From: Cytobacillus kochii
GTDB taxonomy: Bacteria > Bacillota > Bacilli > Bacillales > Cytobacillaceae
Direction: 5' to 3'
Assembly (NCBI RefSeq): GCF_020171845.1
Contig: NZ_JAIVAM010000002.1
Location: forward strand, 248,001 to 312,000
Length of the DNA stretch: 64,000 bases
In this document: positions 1 through 8,154 of the stretch, one piece after another
Position numbering within the stretch: the first letter of the stretch is position 1
Layout: every line of letters begins with the position of its first letter
Program-made: the position numbers and the translations under genes
Notes under the pieces: generated by a model
What the model saw: the letters and a program-made list of their open reading frames with translations, nothing else
Databases searched by the model: none
What the model was told of the DNA's origin: nothing

Positions 1-1
1 C

Positions 2-1081
2 AGGAAAGGCTTAAAGGGTATTGTTGCGGTTGAAACAAAAGTGGCTTCTGTAGATGGAGAAAAAGGAAGATTAACTTATCGAGGTTATGACGTTGGAGAA
101 TTAACGAAAACATTAACATTTGAAGAAGCAGCCTCTCTACTGTGGTATGGGGAATTGCCAACGGATAGGGAAGTGAAGGAGTGCATTCAAAAGATCAAAG
201 ATAATAGAGCATTAAGTCCTTTGCAATGGGAAGTGCTGCAGGCATTACCAAGAGATATGAGTTTAATGGATGTCATTCGAACGCTTATTTCATTAGAAGG
301 TGACCAAACTTACAGCGGTCCCCCTACAGTGGAACAAGCCATCAAGCTAACAGCGGTAATTCCTACGATTATTGCTCACCGTACGAGACTATTAGCAAAC
401 AAAGATGTGGTCCATCCAGAGCTACAATTGTCACATGTTGAAAACTATTTATATATGCTTACTGGAAAAAAACCGTTAATAGCTCATGTTCAGGCATTAG
501 AGACGTATATGATTTTAACGATGGAACACGGTATGAACGCATCAACATTTGCCGCTCGTGTGACCGCTTCTACTGAGTCAGATATCGTTTCTAGTATTGT
601 AACAGCAATTGGTACAATGAAAGGACCATTACATGGTGGTGCGCCTACAGGTGTTATCGCATTATTAGAAGAATTGAAGGTTAGTAACGATAGAAAGAAA
701 ACGATTAAACATAAGATACTAAGTGGTGAAAAATTAATGGGGTTTGGCCATCGTGTATATAAAACGGTTGATCCAAGAGCCGAGGCTTTAAAAGAAAAGT
801 TACTAGCGATGCAAGTAGAGGATTCTTGGCTTCATTTTGCAATTGAAGTTGAAAAAGAAGTGGTTACAATACTTGCTGAGTTAAAACCTGATAGAAAACT
901 ATATACCAATGTTGAATTTTACGCAACAGCAATTATGAGAGCGCTCTCAATGGATTCTACTCTTTTTACTCCCACCTTCACTGCTGCTAGAATGGTAGGC
1001 TGGACAGCACATATTCTTGAACAAGCTGAAGATAATGTCATTTTTAGACCACAATCGACGTATGTTGGATCGGAAAAATAA
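2..1081 (+). CDS. citA: Citrate synthase, CitA type (5' end outside window)
   Basis: Condenses acetyl-CoA and oxaloacetate to citrate at the entry of the TCA cycle. The frame is open from base 2, so the start lies upstream; about 359 residues are visible and B. subtilis CitA has 366. Family motifs seen are MKGPLHGGAP (substrate-binding His), MGFGHRVYK (catalytic His region), FTPTF and GW.AHILEQ near the C-terminus. The segment YTNVEFYA carries Glu where most citrate synthases have the catalytic Asp (NVDF); CitA, the minor isozyme of B. subtilis, also has Glu there as I recall it. A methylcitrate synthase role is possible. A terminator follows directly. Confidence 0.9.
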   Translation, partial: RKGLKGIVAVETKVASVDGEKGRLTYRGYDVGELTKTLTFEEAASLLWYGELPTDREVKECIQKIKDNRALSPLQWEVLQALPRDMSLMDVIRTLISLEGDQTYSGPPTVEQAIKLTAVIPTIIAHRTRLLANKDVVHPELQLSHVENYLYMLTGKKPLIAHVQALETYMILTMEHGMNASTFAARVTASTESDIVSSIVTAIGTMKGPLHGGAPTGVIALLEELKVSNDRKKTIKHKILSGEKLMGFGHRVYKTVDPRAEALKEKLLAMQVEDSWLHFAIEVEKEVVTILAELKPDRKLYTNVEFYATAIMRALSMDSTLFTPTFTAARMVGWTAHILEQAEDNVIFRPQSTYVGSEK

Positions 1082-1100
1082 TCTCTGTATGGAAATGACA

Positions 1101-1136
1101 AAATAGTTGCCAGGAAAATGGGCAACTATTTTTGTG
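1101..1136 (+). terminator. Rho-independent terminator of citrate synthase gene
   Basis: Eleven-base arms AAATAGTTGCC and GGCAACTATTT around a 9-base loop, followed by more T residues, 20 bases after the citrate synthase stop. Confidence 0.85.
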
Positions 1137-1226
1137 TAATTTTACATTGTTACCCATATATTAATGATTTAGAATAAAGTATATTAAGCGTATGTAATCT
1201 TGAAAATGATGGATGGGAGGGAAGGG

Positions 1227-1493
1227 ATGAAGTATATTTATTCTTTTAGTGTGTTTATATTGGTTTTGTTCATGTATTTTTATTTAGTTGCTACAAGCAT
1301 TGTAGGTAGTTATCTTATTGGTGATGAGTTGTATAAGGATCATCTTATTTTTCCAACTGTACTAGATGGAACACCTACTGTGGTGGATCAAGCGTTGTAT
1401 GCATTTAAAGTTTCAGGCTATCCCTATTATGCTTTTCTCTGCTTTATGATGATTATATTTACTCTGTATAGAAAAAAGAGGAAAAGTAAGTAG
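1227..1493 (+). CDS. Small two-helix membrane protein, unknown function
   Basis: 88 residues. The ATG at 1227 is preferred over the upstream TTG at 1200 because GGGAGGGAAGGG lies just before it. A hydrophobic segment at about residues 4-32 and another at about 68-81, ending in RKKRKSK, predict two membrane helices with both ends in the cytoplasm. The layout recalls the YjdJ/DUF4306 family of small Bacillus membrane proteins, but the match is by general shape only. It stands alone between the citrate synthase terminator and a convergent gene, with only 7 bases between the two stop codons. Confidence 0.6.
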   Translation: MKYIYSFSVFILVLFMYFYLVATSIVGSYLIGDELYKDHLIFPTVLDGTPTVVDQALYAFKVSGYPYYAFLCFMMIIFTLYRKKRKSK

Positions 1494-1500
1494 TTACGAT

Positions 1501-2010
1501 TTATTCAAAATACTTCTCAATAAAAGCTTCTTCTTCTTCTGGGGATAAGATTCCAGTTGCCTTACCAATTGTGCCATTTTGCAATGACCAGAAATAATTG
1601 TGGTCATTATCTACATTAGAGAAATCCCCTTTGCTCCATTTATCTAAAATAGTTAAAAGCTCTTCTTCATGTTCAAATTGATTGTTTTCAATCGTTTTTT
1701 TCACTTCTTCAATTGCTTGTTCTGACATTCGAACAGAACCCCACTTTTCACTTGCCTTGACTTTTTGATGTGTCATTTTATGCATCACATCAATTACTTC
1801 ACTTTGAGTCGAATTTGTACTTAATCCAGTGTTTTCCGTATAGGCATTCATATCCCCATCTATACTAGCTTTTCTTGATGCTTTATTTGAAGTATCACCC
1901 TGAAGATTAGCTACTGAAAGAGAATCATTACTGAGATAACTTGCAGTAAACCAGCCTCCGCTAATAATCACAAAGCCACTTATTATAATAATTACGAGCC
2001 ATTTTTTCAT
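1501..2010 (-). CDS. Membrane-anchored DUF6241-like protein
   Basis: 169 residues from the ATG at 2010, which follows AAAGGGG at good spacing; a second in-frame ATG at 2031 lacks such a site. An N-terminal hydrophobic stretch (about residues 3-24) acts as signal anchor. Then comes a Ser/Asn-rich linker and a C-terminal domain with MHKMTHQKV and KWG motifs, which I associate with the uncharacterised DUF6241 family of Bacillus exported proteins. The bulk is predicted outside the membrane. Function unknown. The gene converges with the small membrane protein and is divergent from the MarR gene. Confidence 0.6.
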   Translation of the reverse strand: MKKWLVIIIISGFVIISGGWFTASYLSNDSLSVANLQGDTSNKASRKASIDGDMNAYTENTGLSTNSTQSEVIDVMHKMTHQKVKASEKWGSVRMSEQAIEEVKKTIENNQFEHEEELLTILDKWSKGDFSNVDNDHNYFWSLQNGTIGKATGILSPEEEEAFIEKYFE

Positions 2011-2120
2011 ATTAATTTGATCCCCTTTCAAAGTAGGAAGGTTTGTGAATGTGGAAACTTTCTTAGAGAATTGATTGTAATACAGATTATTGTGAATATT
2101 TTACCATAACTTAAAAACAT

Positions 2121-2150
2121 TTGTATATTTATCGTATTATACGATATAAT
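2121..2150 (+). promoter_or_regulatory. marR promoter with palindromic operator in the spacer
   Basis: TTGTAT (2121-2126) and TATAAT (2145-2150) form a -35/-10 pair with an 18-base spacer. The spacer is almost filled by ATCGTAT-T-ATACGAT (2131-2145), a perfect inverted repeat extended by one more pair at 2130/2146. Placement between -35 and -10 directly upstream of a MarR gene is typical of autorepression; the link to this MarR is inference. Confidence 0.65.
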
Positions 2151-2185
2151 CTTATTATAAGATGAAAAAGAATGAGGTTGATTAT

Positions 2186-2608
2186 ATGAATCCAACTGAA
2201 CTAAATAAATACTGGACAGACATCTATTTTTACTTACGTTATCAAAATCAAAACGAGGATAAGATATCCCATCAAGGTGTAAGGATTTTGCAGCTTTTAG
2301 ATAAGTGTGAACATATTGGAATAAAAGAAGTAGCGAAGAATATTGACGTCTCACACAATACTGCGTCTGAACATGTGAAGAGATTGATTCATAAGTCATG
2401 GATACATAAAGAAAGATCAACAGTAGATGAGAGAATGGTTATATTAAGGCTAACTGAACAAGGGAGGCAAGTACTAAAGAGAAATGCGAATCTTGACGAA
2501 GGAAAATTAGCGCAAATTCTCGCTAGTATGACGCCTTCGGAGAAACAAATCATTGATTCTGCCTTACACTTATTAAGTGAGCGAGCGAAAAATGCAACTA
2601 ATAGTTAA
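2186..2608 (+). CDS. MarR family transcriptional regulator
   Basis: 140 residues from the ATG at 2186, which follows GAGG; a further in-frame ATG at 2162 lacks a ribosome binding site. It has the winged helix-turn-helix of MarR proteins: the segment with IKEVAKNIDVSHNTASEHVKRL is the recognition region and DERMVILRLTEQG the wing. C-terminal helices form the dimerisation part. It would repress its own promoter through the palindrome in the -35/-10 spacer. The DUF3147 membrane protein gene starts inside its 3' end, so the two are translationally coupled. The ligand is unknown. Confidence 0.85.
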   Translation: MNPTELNKYWTDIYFYLRYQNQNEDKISHQGVRILQLLDKCEHIGIKEVAKNIDVSHNTASEHVKRLIHKSWIHKERSTVDERMVILRLTEQGRQVLKRNANLDEGKLAQILASMTPSEKQIIDSALHLLSERAKNATNS

Positions 2609-2939
2609 AATACTTCTTTCAGCAATCATTATTGGCGTTGTTACAGAAATGGCTAAACGTTTTCCTACATATGGTGGTGTCATTGCTGCATTGCCACTTG
2701 TCAGTTTATTAAGCCTTATTTGGCTCTGGGTAGAAAAAAATGATACAGGAGTGATGAGTGAATTCACACTTGGGGTTCTTTTAGGTTTACCAAGTACGAT
2801 AGTGCTTTTGGCTATTGTCTTTTTTTCGCTAAAGGCTGCTCTTTCTTTCACTGTTTCTATTCTTTTCGGTGTCATTGGTTGGGCAGTTTTTCTCGGGGCA
2901 CAATTTGTCTTACTTAACCTATGGAAAAACATTAATTAA
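2592..2939 (+). CDS. DUF3147 family small membrane protein
   Basis: 115 residues, about four membrane helices, with the conserved segment RFPTYGGVIAALPLVSLLSL characteristic of DUF3147. The ATG at 2592 overlaps the MarR gene by 17 bases; a GTG at 2577 is also in frame and neither has a strong ribosome binding site, consistent with coupling to the upstream gene. The family has no established function. Being under a MarR repressor suggests a role in stress or drug response, which is inference only. Confidence 0.75.
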   Translation: MQLIVKILLSAIIIGVVTEMAKRFPTYGGVIAALPLVSLLSLIWLWVEKNDTGVMSEFTLGVLLGLPSTIVLLAIVFFSLKAALSFTVSILFGVIGWAVFLGAQFVLLNLWKNIN

Positions 2940-3044
2940 TCAACGAGCTTTTTTCTCTTAGCGGTTTGCGTTATAATAATCAATGAATATTTAGTGCATC
3001 TAAAAAAATGATGAGTAGATAAAAGTTGAAAGAGAGTGGGACAT

Positions 3045-3764
3045 ATGGGCCGTAAATGGAATAATATAAAAGATAAGAAAGCGGCAAAGGACGCCAATAA
3101 TAGCCGTATTTATACGAAATTTGCCCTTGAAATCTATGTAGTGGCAAGACAAGGGGAACCTGATCCTGAATCGAATCAGGCATTAAAACAAGTATTGGAA
3201 CGTGCAAAAACATATAATGTACCGAGAAATATTATCGACCGCGCGATTGATAAAGCGAAGGGTGGCGGGGAAGAAAAGTATGATGAGCTTCGTTACGAAG
3301 GATTTGGTCCTGGAGGTAGTATGATTATTGTTGATGCCCTTACCAATAATGTCAATCGCACAGCATCAAATGTGCGCGCTGCATTTGGTAAGAATGGTGG
3401 AAATATGGGTGTAAGTGGCTCTGTTTCTTATATGTTTGATGCAACAGCTGTTTTTGGTTTAGAAGGAAAAACAGCGGATGAAGTGTTAGAAATATTGATG
3501 GAAGCGGATATTGATGTGCGTGACCTTCTTGAAGAAGAAGAATCAGTGATTGTTTATGCAGAACCTGACCAATTCCATGCTGTGCAAGAGGCGCTAAAAG
3601 GTGCTGGCATTGAAGAGTTTACAGTTGCAGAACAAACAATGTTACCACAAACAGAAGTGAACTTAGAGGAAGAACAACTTGCGCAATTTGACAAATTAAT
3701 TGATGCCCTAGAAGATTTAGATGATGTACAACGTGTTTACCATAATGTAGACATGAGTGAATAA
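3045..3764 (+). CDS. yeeN: YebC/PmpR family protein, YeeN type
   Basis: 239 residues and nearly collinear with B. subtilis YeeN: it begins [17 protein letters not shown] and contains [21 protein letters not shown], the family signature. YebC/PmpR proteins are cytoplasmic three-domain proteins, described as transcription factors and more recently as factors acting on ribosomes that stall in translation. The ATG at 3045 is preferred over the GTG at 3036 because AGAGAGTGGG is suitably placed and the YeeN homologue starts there. Monocistronic, with a strong terminator 10 bases downstream. Confidence 0.92.
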   Translation: MGRKWNNIKDKKAAKDANNSRIYTKFALEIYVVARQGEPDPESNQALKQVLERAKTYNVPRNIIDRAIDKAKGGGEEKYDELRYEGFGPGGSMIIVDALTNNVNRTASNVRAAFGKNGGNMGVSGSVSYMFDATAVFGLEGKTADEVLEILMEADIDVRDLLEEEESVIVYAEPDQFHAVQEALKGAGIEEFTVAEQTMLPQTEVNLEEEQLAQFDKLIDALEDLDDVQRVYHNVDMSE

Positions 3765-3773
3765 ATATAAATG

Positions 3774-3808
3774 ATGGATGCGATTTTTTGTTTCGCATCC
3801 ATTTTATT
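3774..3808 (+). terminator. Terminator of yeeN
   Basis: Nine-base perfect arms ATGGATGCG and CGCATCCAT with an 11-base T-rich loop, followed by TTTATTCTATTTTT. Confidence 0.85.
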
Positions 3809-3832
3809 CTATTTTTAGGAGGTGGTCACAAC

Positions 3833-3910
3833 ATGCAAATCACCTTTTTGCTAAATAATGAAACAGCTCACGCGAAGCCTATAGAGAAGGCGATACTTTG
3901 TGTGAGGTAG
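3833..3910 (+). CDS. Possible 25-residue leader peptide
   Basis: A short frame MQITFLLNNETAHAKPIEKA... starts at an ATG preceded by GGAGGTGG at ideal spacing, a stronger site than many real genes here have. It ends at 3910, in the apical part of a long predicted hairpin (3870-3950), 76 bases upstream of the CD3324-type gene. Nothing marks it as a known protein. It may be a regulatory upstream frame whose translation changes the hairpin, or the remnant of a longer gene. Confidence 0.4.
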   Translation: MQITFLLNNETAHAKPIEKAILCVR

Positions 3911-3950
3911 AATAAATGCAATCGCCATGTCTCTTCATTAGGCTTTGCGT
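3870..3950 (+). promoter_or_regulatory. Long imperfect hairpin in leader of CD3324-type gene
   Basis: Three aligned paired blocks: 3870-3881 with 3939-3950 (12 pairs, one G-U), 3883-3887 with 3930-3934 (5 pairs), and 3889-3894 with 3921-3926 (6 pairs), around a loop of 26 bases. There is no T-run after it, so it is not a simple terminator. It covers the end of the 25-residue frame and stops 36 bases before the next start codon. Confidence 0.55.
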
Positions 3951-3986
3951 CCTTATTATCTACAAACAATAAGGAGCGAGCGTAAG

Positions 3987-4250
3987 ATGAGATATCAAAA
4001 AGCAAAGAATGTGTTGCCACCTGAATTATTAAAAGAGATACAAAAATATATTCAAGGTGAATCGATTTATATCCCTAAACCCCCTCACAATAAGGATGGT
4101 TGGGGAATGAAATCAGGTGCAAGACTCAAAATCAGTCAAAGAAATGAAGAGATTAGAGCTTCCTATAGTATGGGAAAAACAATGGATGAGCTAAGCGATG
4201 AATACTTTTTAGCTCACGAGACAATAAGGAAAATTATTTACACAAAATAA
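3987..4250 (+). CDS. CD3324-like small helix-turn-helix protein
   Basis: 87 residues. The ATG at 3987 has AAGGAGCGAG in front. The N-terminal part, YQKAKNVLPPELLKEIQKYI followed by QGESIYIPK, is the signature of the CD3324 family. The C-terminal half (about residues 55-85: RASYSMGKTMDELSDEYFLAHETIRKIIY) reads as a Mor/resolvase-like helix-turn-helix. Probably a small DNA-binding protein, but no target is known. The unusual structured leader upstream suggests post-initiation control. Confidence 0.75.
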   Translation: MRYQKAKNVLPPELLKEIQKYIQGESIYIPKPPHNKDGWGMKSGARLKISQRNEEIRASYSMGKTMDELSDEYFLAHETIRKIIYTK

Positions 4251-4257
4251 ATGATTT

Positions 4258-4297
4258 ATGCCGACTTTAATTTTTATTTAAATTCGGCATTTTTTTA
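4258..4297 (+). terminator. Terminator of CD3324-type gene
   Basis: ATGCCGA and TCGGCAT arms, with further inner TTTAA/TTAAA pairing, followed by TTTTTTT. Confidence 0.8.
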
Positions 4298-4351
4298 TGT
4301 TTACATATAGGGTAAATTAAGAAGGAAGAAACTAAGGCAGGAGTGAAAATA

Positions 4352-4993
4352 ATGATAGCCTTTATGACCAATGAACAGTATAATCTTGTGAAAAAACAGG
4401 TGAATAAAATAATAAATGCCAAGTCCTCTGTCAATGATCCAACGATCTTAAAAACAGTAAAAACATTGGCATGGGAAGCGGTTCAGCAATCATTACCTGA
4501 TATGGCGGAGGAGGAGGCTTCCTTACTGGGACAAATGCAATTGGTTGACGATCGATTAACTGCAGATAAATTCTTTCATGAATTAAAGCCCTATGTTATC
4601 CCCTTCCCAGCTCTGTCAGAAACGAAATTAAGGAAGTTATTTCCAAAGGTGAAGAAGCTGAAGTTCCCATTAATTGATGCAGAAGATTATCAAACAATGA
4701 CCTATCTATCTTGGGATGAAAAGGGTAGTCAGTACCGAATGATTGTTGCCCCATACGAACAAAGCTATATTGGTTTAAGAGGAACTTTCCAACCTTCTGA
4801 ACAAAAAGGGCTTTGTCATATTTGTCACCGTTTTACAGATATAGGCATGTTCATAGTCGAGACAAAGGGTGAAGTCGTTGGTACCTTTACCAAAAGAGGT
4901 AATACGGTGTGTAAAGATATGAAAGATTGTAATCATCATGTAGAAACTTTGCTTCATTTGTCAAAATTTATTCGACATATAACAGGAAAATAG
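4352..4993 (+). CDS. FusB/FusC-like elongation factor G-binding protein
   Basis: 213 residues, the usual length of the FusB family. It has an N-terminal helical bundle (about 1-80) and a C-terminal domain with a four-cysteine zinc finger, CHIC near residue 153 and C-x4-C (VCKDMKDCN) near 190. FusB-type proteins bind EF-G on the ribosome and free it from fusidic acid; chromosomal homologues are common in Firmicutes and may act in ordinary translation recovery. The ATG at 4352 follows GCAGGAG; the GTG at 4343 sits inside that site. Single gene followed by a terminator. Confidence 0.85.
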   Translation: MIAFMTNEQYNLVKKQVNKIINAKSSVNDPTILKTVKTLAWEAVQQSLPDMAEEEASLLGQMQLVDDRLTADKFFHELKPYVIPFPALSETKLRKLFPKVKKLKFPLIDAEDYQTMTYLSWDEKGSQYRMIVAPYEQSYIGLRGTFQPSEQKGLCHICHRFTDIGMFIVETKGEVVGTFTKRGNTVCKDMKDCNHHVETLLHLSKFIRHITGK

Positions 4994-5039
4994 ATAAATG
5001 TAGCGAAATACTTAAGTGGATATTGATTTGATTTTTAAG

Positions 5040-5072
5040 CGGCACTTCAGCGATGAAGTTGCCGTTTTTCTT
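5040..5072 (+). terminator. Terminator after FusB-like gene
   Basis: CGGCACTTC pairs with GAAGTTGCCG (one bulged T), followed by TTTTTCTTTT. Between here and the Fur-regulated promoter at 5191 I see no further gene. Confidence 0.8.
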
Positions 5073-5190
5073 TTGGTTGAGAAAATATAATTGTCTAGTA
5101 ATAAGCGCACATGCTGAAGGCTTGTATAGGCTAACGGTATGTGTTTGTTACTTTAAGATATGAGAAGATTCATTTTTTTCTCTTTTTCTC

Positions 5191-5237
5191 TTGTCAATCG
5201 GGAGATGTTTTATTATAGTAAATGATAACGATTATCA
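5191..5237 (+). promoter_or_regulatory. Fur-regulated promoter of feuBC-besA
   Basis: TTGTCA (5191-5196), a 17-base spacer and TATAGT (5214-5219) form a sigma-A promoter. Directly behind it, TGATAACGATTATCA (5223-5237) matches the 7-1-7 Fur box TGATAATNATTATCA with one mismatch and would cover the transcription start. The feuB start lies about 100 bases further on. A weaker possible promoter (TTGACT at 5293) lies in between. Confidence 0.85.
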
Positions 5238-5337
5238 TTTTCGTTAAGAGTTGAAGTGGATTTTTTACATAGAAACAAAGACGGTAGTATCTTGACTATT
5301 TCTATACATTTTAATAGAAAAATAAATAAAAAGAGTT

Positions 5338-6354
5338 GTGGGGATTGTGAAGAATAAAACAAGATTAGCAAAAATGATTATATTGATATCACCTATACTT
5401 ATGATAATAACAACTATTTTATCTGTTATTTACGGAACTAAAGGGATATCTTTTTCAACGATTTGGGAAGCTTTTACTGCATACGATGAAGGTAATACGG
5501 ATCATGCGATTATTATTACCTCAAGGTTGCCAAGGGTATTAACGGCCATGTTAGTTGGTGCATTTTTAGCTGTGTCAGGTGCGATTATGCAAGGAATGAC
5601 AAGGAATTATTTAGCTTCTCCTTCCATTATGGGTGTAACAGATGGTTCTGCTTTTGTTATTACTATTTGCATGATTGTATTGCCGAATATGACTTCTATT
5701 GAAATGATACTGTTTTCAATGGTTGGCTCCGCATTAGGTGCAGGAATTGTCTATGGGTTTGGTTCTTTAATACCAAAAGGTTTAACACCCGTTCGATTAG
5801 CGATTATTGGAACCGTCATAGGTACCTTTTTATCAAGTACTTCTGCTGCATTAGCATCTTATTTTCAAATTTCACAAGATGTTAGTTTTTGGTATAATGC
5901 CAAACTTCATCAAGTAGATGTAGATACATTTCTTTTGGCCATTCCATTTGGTGTCATTGGTTTGATTATCGCTCTCATCACGTCTGGACATATTACCATT
6001 CTTTCTCTAGGAGAAGAAATTGCTGTTACTTTGGGGCAAAAGACGAAATGGGTGAAAGCACTTGCTTTATTGGCAGTCATTTGTCTGACTGGGACAGCAG
6101 TAGCCCTCGTTGGTAAGGTTGGTTTTGTAGGGTTAATTATTCCTCATATTGCAAGATTTTTAGTTGGTGTGGATTATAGATGGCTCATTCCATCTTCCGC
6201 AATAATTGGGGCGATATTTCTAGCAGTATGTGATATCATTAGTCGGTTTGTCAATCATCCGTTCGAGACACCAATTGGTGTTGTGACAGCACTCATAGGA
6301 GTGCCATTCTTCCTCTACCTGATTTATAAGAGAGGGGGAGAAAAGCATGCGTAA
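5338..6354 (+). CDS. feuB: Iron-siderophore ABC permease FeuB
   Basis: 338 residues, FecCD family, about nine to ten membrane helices. Long stretches match B. subtilis FeuB (MQGMTRNYLASPSIMGVTDG, FQISQDVSFWYNAKLHQ, GFVGLIIPHIARFLVG), so the likely cargo is ferri-bacillibactin or a related catecholate. The start is a GTG at 5338, with a second in-frame GTG at 5347; neither has a strong ribosome binding site. It overlaps feuC by 8 bases. The binding protein gene feuA, which precedes feuB in B. subtilis, is missing here: only the Fur-box promoter lies upstream. Expected to be induced by iron limitation. Confidence 0.92.
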   Translation: MGIVKNKTRLAKMIILISPILMIITTILSVIYGTKGISFSTIWEAFTAYDEGNTDHAIIITSRLPRVLTAMLVGAFLAVSGAIMQGMTRNYLASPSIMGVTDGSAFVITICMIVLPNMTSIEMILFSMVGSALGAGIVYGFGSLIPKGLTPVRLAIIGTVIGTFLSSTSAALASYFQISQDVSFWYNAKLHQVDVDTFLLAIPFGVIGLIIALITSGHITILSLGEEIAVTLGQKTKWVKALALLAVICLTGTAVALVGKVGFVGLIIPHIARFLVGVDYRWLIPSSAIIGAIFLAVCDIISRFVNHPFETPIGVVTALIGVPFFLYLIYKRGGEKHA

Positions 6355-7354
6355 AACCGTTCTTATTGCGATTGTTTTATCTATTCTTATTTTAGTGAGT
6401 GCTTATGTCAGCTTAGTTTATGGAGTTATAAATGTAAATTTTACTGATGTCATCAATACTTTATTCCGTATTGATCCGTCTGATCAGCTTGATTTAGTTA
6501 TTTTTGATTTTCGCTTGCCTCGAATTGTCATTGGAGCACTTGTTGGATTTGGTTTAGGTATAGCAGGTACGGTCATTCAAGGTGTAACAAGGAATGGATT
6601 GGCTGATTCCGGAATTCTAGGAATCAATGCTGGAGCAGGGGCTGCAATTGTTATATTTATGTTGTTTTTCCAAGGGCAGCTGGATTTAACTGGTTGGCTA
6701 TCGATCATGATTATGCCGATTTTTGGATTGATTGGTGGACTACTTGCAGCGGTTATTATCTTTTTCTTCTCTTGGCAAAAGGGGACATTTGATACAGGTC
6801 GGTTAATTCTAACTGGTATTGCCATTAGTTCTGGTTTTGGTGCGCTTTCTATGTATATCTCTTTAAAAATGAATTCTTCTGATTATGAAATGGCTGCTGT
6901 TTGGGTATCTGGGAGTATTTATAATGCGAATTGGATTTATATTATTTCAATGATACCTTGGCTAGTTATTCTTATTCCATTAATCATCCGGAAAAGTTAT
7001 TTATTAGATCTTTTCCGACTATCTGACATTAGTTCGAAGGGTGTAGGAGTACCTGTTGAACGTGAAAAGATTAAACTCATTATTTTAAGCATTGGGTTAA
7101 TTAGTGCTTGTGTATCTGTTTCAGGAAATATTAGTTTCATTGGTTTAATGGCACCACATATTGCACGACAATTGGTAGGGATGAAGCATCAATTTATTTT
7201 ACCGATTTCGGGCTTGATTGGTATGCTTCTTGTGGTCATTGCTGATTTTGTTGCCAAAAATGTGTTCACGCCAGTCGAATTGCCGGTAGGAATTGTCATA
7301 TCAATGATTGGTGTACCATATTTCTTATATTTATTAGTCAAGCAAAAAAGATAA
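6347..7354 (+). CDS. feuC: Iron-siderophore ABC permease FeuC
   Basis: 335 residues, second FecCD-family membrane subunit that would pair with FeuB. Contains RLPRIVIGALVGFGLGIAG, VTRNGLADSGILGINAGAGA and NISFIGLMAPHIARQLVG, the last holding the loop that contacts the ATPase. The start overlaps the end of feuB (GTAAAAC context after a GGGGGAG site). No ATPase gene is present; in B. subtilis FeuBC also uses an unlinked ATPase (YusV). The following esterase gene begins on the last base of its stop codon. Confidence 0.92.
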   Translation: MRKTVLIAIVLSILILVSAYVSLVYGVINVNFTDVINTLFRIDPSDQLDLVIFDFRLPRIVIGALVGFGLGIAGTVIQGVTRNGLADSGILGINAGAGAAIVIFMLFFQGQLDLTGWLSIMIMPIFGLIGGLLAAVIIFFFSWQKGTFDTGRLILTGIAISSGFGALSMYISLKMNSSDYEMAAVWVSGSIYNANWIYIISMIPWLVILIPLIIRKSYLLDLFRLSDISSKGVGVPVEREKIKLIILSIGLISACVSVSGNISFIGLMAPHIARQLVGMKHQFILPISGLIGMLLVVIADFVAKNVFTPVELPVGIVISMIGVPYFLYLLVKQKR

Positions 7355-8148
7355 TGATAGGGGATGGGAAAGTGTTACATGGAGAAATACAACAATGGAC
7401 AGTACATTCTAAAACAAAGCAAGACTATGTCATATCAATTCATATGCCAGAGAATCCACCCCCATCTGAAGGCTATGGTGTTCTTTATGTACTTGATGGA
7501 GATGCCTATTTTCAGTTGATAAAGGAAGTTATTCGGCTGCAGGCGAAACGGTCTGCTAAAACAGGCGTATCTGAAGTGATTATTGTAGGTATAGGATATG
7601 GAGCTAAAGATTTTCATTCAAGGAGGGTCTTTGATTTTACCCCACCTGCAGAAAGTGATCATTTACCACTACGACCAGATGGTAGTGCTTGGGGAGATAC
7701 TGGCGGAGCCGAACAGTTTAATGACTTTATAGAAAATGAGTTAAAACCAGCTATTAATAAAGAGTTTCCGGTTAATCAAGAGAATCAATCCTTATTTGGT
7801 CATTCTTTAGGTGGGTTATTCACATTAATGACGATGATGAATAATCCAACTTCTTATCACGCGTATTTCGCTTGTAGCCCTTCGATTTGGTGGAATGGTG
7901 AAGCTCTCATGCAAGAAGTGCCAGCTTTTATGGAAGAATTTGAACAAAGGCAGGAGAATCGCGATATCCGCCTTTTTCTGGCAGCAGGTGGGGACGAGAA
8001 GGAACATTTATTGATAGCTGTTAGAAAGTATTATGAGAAAATCAAGGAAATGGAACAACTGTCAGTTATCTATAAGGAAATAGAAGGAGAAAATCACGCT
8101 TCTATTATACCAACAGTATTGAGTACGGGTTTGAGATTTCTTCGGTAA
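7354..8148 (+). CDS. besA: Bacillibactin/enterobactin-type trilactone esterase (BesA-like)
   Basis: 264 residues, alpha/beta-hydrolase of the Fes/BesA (YbbA) group. It hydrolyses the trilactone backbone of imported ferric siderophore so iron is released in the cytoplasm. The nucleophile elbow GHSLGG gives Ser151; the likely catalytic His is in ENHAS near residue 248; an oxyanion-side motif VGIGYG is at about 78-83. No signal peptide. The start may be the ATG at 7354 (coupled to feuC) or the GTG at 7372 behind GGGGATGGG. Last gene of the Fur-controlled unit. Confidence 0.88.
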   Translation: MIGDGKVLHGEIQQWTVHSKTKQDYVISIHMPENPPPSEGYGVLYVLDGDAYFQLIKEVIRLQAKRSAKTGVSEVIIVGIGYGAKDFHSRRVFDFTPPAESDHLPLRPDGSAWGDTGGAEQFNDFIENELKPAINKEFPVNQENQSLFGHSLGGLFTLMTMMNNPTSYHAYFACSPSIWWNGEALMQEVPAFMEEFEQRQENRDIRLFLAAGGDEKEHLLIAVRKYYEKIKEMEQLSVIYKEIEGENHASIIPTVLSTGLRFLR

Positions 8149-8154
8149 TTCTAT

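Noticed and set aside
2028-2420. Minus-strand frame over the MarR gene
   Set aside because: It is the shadow of the MarR reading frame and covers its promoter; it has no start signal.
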